This document shows positions 59,693 to 64,000 of a DNA stretch of 64,000 nucleotides, in pieces. Position 1 is the stretch's first letter. Every line of letters starts with the position of its first letter. A program made the translations under genes and the position numbers. This DNA is from Stappia taiwanensis (GTDB lineage Bacteria > Pseudomonadota > Alphaproteobacteria > Rhizobiales > Stappiaceae). The notes under the pieces are model-generated. The model saw only the letters and a list, made by a program, of their open reading frames with translations. It had not been told where the DNA came from and did no database searches. The DNA lies in NCBI RefSeq assembly GCF_014635285.1, contig NZ_BMCR01000003.1:310001-374000 (forward strand). Direction: 5' to 3'.

Positions 59693-62407
59693 TCAGCCGC
59701 GCCGCTGGCGAATCTCGGCCACCGGCAGGGTGACCACGGCGATGGCGTCATCGTCCATGGAGGATTTGACGGAGAACCCCAGCCCCTTGCACATGGCCAG
59801 CATGGTGGTGTTCTCCTTCAGCACCTCGCCCTTGATGGTCTCGATGCCATCGGCCACGGCATAGTCGATGATCAGCTGCATCAGCACCCAGCCGAGCCCG
59901 CGCCCCTTTAGCGTCGATTGCACCAGAATGGCGTATTCGCCGGTGCGGTGATCGGGATCCGCATGCAGCCGGACCACGCCGAGGATTTCCTCGGTCTGCG
60001 GGTCGCTGGCGACGAAGGCGATGGCCCGCGAATAGTCGAGCTGGACCAGCCGGGCCATGAAGGCGTGGTTGAACTCCTTGACGGGCGCGAAGAACCGCAG
60101 CCGGAGGTCCTCCGGCGAGACCTTCTGGAAGAACTGCCGGTAGGGCTCCTCATCCTCCGGTCTGACCGGGCGAACGAACACCTCCGACCCATCCTTCAGC
60201 GTCAGATGGCGCTCCCATTCCTTCGGATAGGGGGCAATGGCAAGGCGGGAGGTGGCCCGCCGTCCCGGATGGACCGTGGCCGGGGCAATGGTGATGCGCG
60301 CATCGAGGGCCAGAACGCCGGTGTGGTCGGTCAACAGCGGGTTGATGTCCATCTCGCGGATTTCCGGCACGTCCACCGCGATCTGCGCCACCTTGACGAG
60401 GGTGAGGGCAATGGCGTGCAGGTCGGACTTGGGCCGGTTGCGGAACCCGTTCAGCAGCCGGCTGATCCGCGTGCGGCCGATTAGCTCCTCTGCGAGATTG
60501 AGGTCAAGCGGCGGCAGGGCCATGGCCACATCGCCGGTGACCTCCACGGCGGTGCCGCCGCTACCGAACAGAATCACCGGGCCGAAGGTGGCATCGTCAG
60601 CCAGGCCGATGAACACCTCGCTGGCGTGTTGATGCCGCATCATCGGTTGCAACACGATGCCGGTGATATCCGCGTCCGGATGCGCGGCGGTGATCCGGTC
60701 GATCAACTCGCCGGCGGCCGTCTCCACCTCCTCCGGGGTCTTCAGGTCGAGGATGACCCCGCCCACATCGGATTTGAACGGAAGCTGCGGCGAGGTCAGT
60801 TTCAGCGCCAGCCGCTCGTGCTGTTGCAGCAACTCGCGCGCCGCATCCGCCGCGTCAGCGGGTGTGGAGGCAATCGTGCTCGGCACCTGCGGGATGTCAT
60901 AGGCCTGCAGGATGGTGCGCACTTCCGCCGGGGTGAGGGCGCTGCGGCCCTGCGCCAGCGCCGAATGCACCAGCGCTCGGGCGGTCTCCGCCAGCGGCGA
61001 GAAGGAGGAGGGCAGGCTCGGCGGCGCGGCCATCAGCAACTCGCGCGCCTCGGCATAGCGCACCAGATGCATGAAGGCGCGCACCGCTTCCGAGGCGCTG
61101 CCGTGACAGGGAATGCGGGCGTTGTCCAGCGCCTGCCGTGGCAGCGGCGCGCCAGCGGCCAGCGCCACCAGGAGCGGCTTGCGCCGGCCATAGGAGGGGC
61201 GGTAGGCGCGATAGGCGGCGGCCAGCGCATCGGCGGTCGGCTGGAGGTGTGAAAAGGCGGAAGGGCCGATCACCGCGAGCACCGCATCCACGCCCCGGTC
61301 GCCCAGCAAGGTGGTGACCGCCTCCACATAGGCCTCCGGTGGTGAGGTTTCGTGCAAGGTGACCGGATTGCAGGTGCTCTGGCCGGCCCGTTGCAGCGGC
61401 GCGACCTTCGCGGTGGTGTCCTCGGAAAGCTGGGCAAGGGTGCCGCCTTGCTGCTCCAGTTGGTCGGCGGCCAGCGTCGCGAGGCTGCCGCCGGTGGCGA
61501 CGATGGCCAGCCGATGGCCGGCGACCGGCTTCAGCCGGCTGACGGTTTCCACCGCCTCGAACATCTCATCGATATCCTGGACCCGCAGCACACCGGCGCG
61601 GGCCAGCGCCGCGTCGAACACCCGGTCGGACACCGCGATCCGTCCGGCATGGGTGGTGCCGACGCCCGCCGGCTCACGGCTGGCGCCGGAGCGCAGGATG
61701 ACCACCGGCTTGGTGCGCGCCGCGGCCCGCGCCGCAGACAGGAACTTGCGCGGATTGGCGACGGTTTCCAGATGCACCAGGATGGCGCGGGTCTTGTAGT
61801 CGAGGGCGAACCAGTCGAGCAGGTCCGAAGCATCGACATCGGTTCTCTGGCCGAGCGAGGCAATGCCGGAAAAGCCGATTCCATTCGACTGGGCCCAGGA
61901 CAGGGTGGCATTGATCACCGTGCCGGAGCGGGCGATGAAGGCAAGATCGCCCGCCGCCGCCGGCGAGATCCCGAGATGGCCGGCGAGCTTGCCCGCCGGT
62001 GCGGCAACGCCGAGGCTGCCGGGGCCGAGCAGGCGCAAGGTGTTGGGGCGGGCGGCCTGAAGGGTGCGGGTGACGAGGTCGTCATCCCAGCGGTCGTAGC
62101 CCGGCGACAGGGCAACGGCGGCGCGGGTGCCGGCATCGCCGGCGGCGCGGATCAGCTCCGGAGCGTCTTCCGGCGGGCCGACCAGCAGCATCAGATCGGG
62201 TGGGGTGTCGAGATCGGCCAGCCGGCGCTTGGGGCGGAAGCCGTCCGGCAGGTCCTTGCCGCAGCCGATGACGGTCTTCGGTCCGGCGAACCCGGCCTCC
62301 TGCAGACGGGCGAGCAAGAGGTCGAAGGCCGGTTCGCCAAGTCGGCAGGGGCCGACGACGGCAAGGGACGTCGGGCGAAACAGGCCCTCCAGATTGCGTA
62401 TCGTCAC
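59693..62407 (-). CDS. Acyl-CoA synthetase (NDP-forming) fused to a GNAT acetyltransferase (Pat-like)
   Basis: 904 residues, GTG start at 62407. The N-terminal CoA-binding and ligase-like domains (about 1-460) include LAVVGPCRLGEP and a conserved-looking THAGRIAVSD (histidine retained at the position of the phospho-His of ADP-forming acetyl-CoA synthetases); the ATP-grasp region (about 480-700) has LALKLTSPQLPFKSDVGGV; the C-terminal GNAT domain (about 740-895) has LRFFAPVKEFNHAFMARLVQLD and VQSTLKGRGLGWVLMQLII. Related Pat/YfiQ proteins acetylate acetyl-CoA synthetase. It may act on the thiamine enzyme, on acyl-CoA ligases in this window, or on Acs. Confidence 0.88.
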   Translation of the reverse strand: MTIRNLEGLFRPTSLAVVGPCRLGEPAFDLLLARLQEAGFAGPKTVIGCGKDLPDGFRPKRRLADLDTPPDLMLLVGPPEDAPELIRAAGDAGTRAAVALSPGYDRWDDDLVTRTLQAARPNTLRLLGPGSLGVAAPAGKLAGHLGISPAAAGDLAFIARSGTVINATLSWAQSNGIGFSGIASLGQRTDVDASDLLDWFALDYKTRAILVHLETVANPRKFLSAARAAARTKPVVILRSGASREPAGVGTTHAGRIAVSDRVFDAALARAGVLRVQDIDEMFEAVETVSRLKPVAGHRLAIVATGGSLATLAADQLEQQGGTLAQLSEDTTAKVAPLQRAGQSTCNPVTLHETSPPEAYVEAVTTLLGDRGVDAVLAVIGPSAFSHLQPTADALAAAYRAYRPSYGRRKPLLVALAAGAPLPRQALDNARIPCHGSASEAVRAFMHLVRYAEARELLMAAPPSLPSSFSPLAETARALVHSALAQGRSALTPAEVRTILQAYDIPQVPSTIASTPADAADAARELLQQHERLALKLTSPQLPFKSDVGGVILDLKTPEEVETAAGELIDRITAAHPDADITGIVLQPMMRHQHASEVFIGLADDATFGPVILFGSGGTAVEVTGDVAMALPPLDLNLAEELIGRTRISRLLNGFRNRPKSDLHAIALTLVKVAQIAVDVPEIREMDINPLLTDHTGVLALDARITIAPATVHPGRRATSRLAIAPYPKEWERHLTLKDGSEVFVRPVRPEDEEPYRQFFQKVSPEDLRLRFFAPVKEFNHAFMARLVQLDYSRAIAFVASDPQTEEILGVVRLHADPDHRTGEYAILVQSTLKGRGLGWVLMQLIIDYAVADGIETIKGEVLKENTTMLAMCKGLGFSVKSSMDDDAIAVVTLPVAEIRQRRG

Positions 62408-62649
62408 GGCTCGTGTCCTTTACGCCGGCTGGGAAGCGAGCGTGCGGCCGTGCCGGCGCTCCGCTCCCGGGAGAGCGCCCGCGCGGGCGCTGAACGCGCC
62501 CCCGCGCGGGGGTAAAGTCGGGCAACCAGCCCCGGTGGTTCCGCCCTTGGAGGTTCTGAAAAACGGAACCTGCCAGTCGGCATGACCGGGGGCATTCGGT
62601 CCTGGCGCCAAGTCCTTCGGGAAGACCGGGCGGCCTTCCCGAGAAGCGC
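62408..62649. other. Intergenic region between the Pat-like and UspA genes
   Basis: 242 bp without a gene. It contains GC-rich dyads near 62470-62515 and the leader of the leftward Pat-like gene with the ribosome site AAAGGA. No firm promoter or terminator was found. Confidence 0.5.
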
Positions 62650-63477
62650 TTAGTGGGCCATCAGCACCGGAACGGTCATGGAGGCGAGAATGTCGCGGGT
62701 CGCCCCGCCGAACAGGAATTCCCGCATCCGCGAATGGCCGTAGCCGCCCATGGCGATCATGTCGATGCCCTTGTCGGAGACATAGTTGAGGATCGCATCG
62801 GCAACGCCGGTCTGCGGCCGGGGCACCACGTCGATGGTGACGTCGAGACCGTGACGGGCCAGATAGGTGGCGATGTCGGTGCCCGGCTCGCCGGCGGAGC
62901 GGCGGCCGGTCTCGACGATCATCACGGTGACCTTTTCGGCCATCTGCAAGAGCGGCAGCGCCGCATGCACCGCGCGGCTGGCGGTCGGGCTGCCGTCCCA
63001 GGCGACGAGCACGTTCTTCATCGGCAGGCCGCCGCCGATATACGGCACCACCATGACCGGCACGCCGGCCTCGAACAGGATCGATTCGATCAGCATCTCC
63101 CGCATCGGCTCCGGCTCATCCGGATTTTCCTGGCCGATGACCACAAGATCGGTCAGCCGGCAATGAGAGACCACCGGGTCGGAGGCACCACCGGTGATCA
63201 TCTCCGCCGTGCGCACCTCGGCGGTGACGCCGGCCTTGCGGGCCATCTCACTAAAGGCGGCGCCGGCATCCTTGGCGGCCTTGAGCGCCTGAGTGCGGGC
63301 GACCTCGATGTAATCGGGCGGCATCGGCGCGGCGATGAAGCCCGGCACGACCGGCTCGAAAGCCACCGCAAGCCCGGTCGCATGGGCGCCGGTGCGCTGT
63401 GCCAGCTCAAGCGCGGCCTGGGCCGTGCGCTGCTTGCCGGCCAGGTCGATCACCGTGAGAATGTCCTTGATCGCCAT
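62650..63477 (-). CDS. Tandem universal stress protein (UspA family)
   Basis: 275 residues made of two Usp domains (about 1-140 and 150-275). The second keeps the ATP-binding G-x2-G-x9-G-(S/T)-type motif GGYGHSRMREFLFGGATRDI; the first ends in a shortened form without that motif. ATG 63477 has GGAGGGA upstream. A perfect FNR/FixK box lies about 105 bp upstream, so expression should rise under low oxygen. The gene is independent of the Pat-like gene downstream. Confidence 0.92.
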   Translation of the reverse strand: MAIKDILTVIDLAGKQRTAQAALELAQRTGAHATGLAVAFEPVVPGFIAAPMPPDYIEVARTQALKAAKDAGAAFSEMARKAGVTAEVRTAEMITGGASDPVVSHCRLTDLVVIGQENPDEPEPMREMLIESILFEAGVPVMVVPYIGGGLPMKNVLVAWDGSPTASRAVHAALPLLQMAEKVTVMIVETGRRSAGEPGTDIATYLARHGLDVTIDVVPRPQTGVADAILNYVSDKGIDMIAMGGYGHSRMREFLFGGATRDILASMTVPVLMAH

Positions 63478-63546
63478 AAATAGTCCCTCCGTTGTGCAGC
63501 CGTTGGCGCGTCCCTTGTCCTGACGCCATCGACCGGTCTGTGCGGA

Positions 63547-63589
63547 ACGTTACGCGCAATGCGCGTCGCCGGTCCTTGATCGGAATCAA
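63547..63589 (-). promoter_or_regulatory. FNR/FixK-type promoter of the UspA gene
   Basis: TTGATCGGAATCAA (63576-63589) is a perfect TTGAT-N4-ATCAA anaerobox. On the minus strand a weak -10 TAACGT (63552-63547) lies at the right distance for a class II site centred near -42 relative to a start at about 63540. There is no -35 box, as expected for activation by FNR/FixK. Confidence 0.7.
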
Positions 63590-63656
63590 TCAATCAACAC
63601 ACGCCCTGATATTTCAAGGGACTGAATGCGCTTTTCACCAAAAGGGCAGGAAGACG

Positions 63657-64000
63657 TCACACCGCCTTCATCGCTTCGCGGGCGATGATCAGCCGCTGGA
63701 TTTCCGAGGTTCCCTCATAGATCGTGGTGATCCGGGCATCGCGGGCAAAGCGTTCCAGCGGATAATCCTGGATATAGCCGGCGCCGCCATGAAGCTGCAG
63801 GGCGGTGTAGGTCGCCCGCTGCGCCGCCTCGGAGGCAAACAGCTTGGCCATCGAGGCCTCCCGGGCAAAGGGTTTGCCGGCATCCTTCAGGGCGGCGGCC
63901 TGGAGAATCAGCAGCCGCGCCGCTTCCAGATCGGTTTCCCGGTCGGCAATCATCCACTGCACCCCTTGCATGTCGGCGATGGCCCGGCCGAATTGCTGGC
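63657..64000 (-). CDS. Acyl-CoA dehydrogenase (5' part outside the window)
   Basis: Only the C-terminal 114 residues are present; the gene enters from beyond the right edge. Visible features are [42 protein letters not shown] with the acyl-CoA-dehydrogenase [16 protein letters not shown] motif, and the terminal [15 protein letters not shown], in which the Glu of YEGTSEIQ is the catalytic base of many family members. It is an FAD enzyme of fatty or branched-chain acyl-CoA oxidation. Confidence 0.95.
   Translation of the reverse strand, partial: QQFGRAIADMQGVQWMIADRETDLEAARLLILQAAALKDAGKPFAREASMAKLFASEAAQRATYTALQLHGGAGYIQDYPLERFARDARITTIYEGTSEIQRLIIAREAMKAV

Noticed and set aside
1..64000. Mobile elements, prophage and CRISPR arrays
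   Set aside because: No transposase, integrase, phage structural gene, terminal inverted repeats with target duplication, or regularly spaced direct repeats were found in the window.

Overview
The window is one contiguous piece of a high-GC alphaproteobacterial chromosome, most likely from the Hyphomicrobiales/Stappiaceae side of the class. The evidence is the Porin_2-type (Omp2) porin, a BA14K-family protein, a GcrA cell-cycle regulator, a very large PdhS/PleC-like histidine kinase, two phasins, and a tRNA-His with A73 and no encoded G-1. No transposase, integrase, phage gene, CRISPR array or rRNA was seen. Genus-level placement is inference.

Layout. 1-3.6 kb: end of a TetR regulator, then an acyl-CoA catabolic operon (enoyl-CoA hydratase, AMP-forming acyl-CoA ligase, two small MaoC/hotdog proteins). 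3.7-4.2 kb: a cold-shock gene with a long leader. 4.2-10 kb: a branched-chain-amino-acid-type ABC importer (binding protein, livG, livF, livH, livM) whose last gene is a translationally coupled alpha/beta hydrolase. 10.3-16.9 kb: BA14K protein, glycosyltransferase plus flavoprotein, major porin, thiolase, haloacid dehalogenase. 17.3-23.1 kb: assimilatory sulfur operon (cysG, DUF2849, cysI, APS-type cysH, DUF934) followed by ferredoxin-NADP reductase. 23.3-32.4 kb: lytic transglycosylase, msrA, aldehyde dehydrogenase, SDR, a two-receiver diguanylate cyclase, the scoAB CoA transferase, an AsmA-like protein.

32.5-43.4 kb is a polyamine uptake and catabolism island. A leftward arm carries a glutamine-synthetase-like gamma-glutamylpolyamine ligase and potFGHI; a rightward arm carries a GntR/FCD regulator, a second ligase, a class III aminotransferase and a PuuB-like oxidase. 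The 10-bp palindrome TGTGATCACA occurs ahead of both catabolic arms and is the best candidate operator for the GntR protein. 43.4-46.5 kb: ferric-iron importer genes fbpA and fbpB, without the ATPase, behind an Irr/ICE-like palindrome. 46.6-52 kb: a threonine-dehydratase-like enzyme and the 1435-residue kinase. 52.3-53.5 kb: two phasins, the second with PhaR-like operator sequences over its promoter. 53.7-57.8 kb: tRNA-His, an MFS protein, a pair of small related winged-helix proteins (one clearly AT-rich), gcrA and an acidic hypothetical. 57.9-64 kb: a thiamine-diphosphate enzyme, an acyl-CoA-synthetase/GNAT fusion, a tandem UspA behind an FNR/FixK box, and the end of an acyl-CoA dehydrogenase running off the window.

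Most of the window is ordinary core and metabolic genome. The best material for follow-up is regulatory (shared palindromes, FNR and ICE-like boxes, and strong hairpins placed directly after all three ABC binding-protein genes) plus the undescribed winged-helix pair near 55.3-56.3 kb and the giant kinase with its long disordered linkers. I did not find a convincing wholly new multi-gene system.
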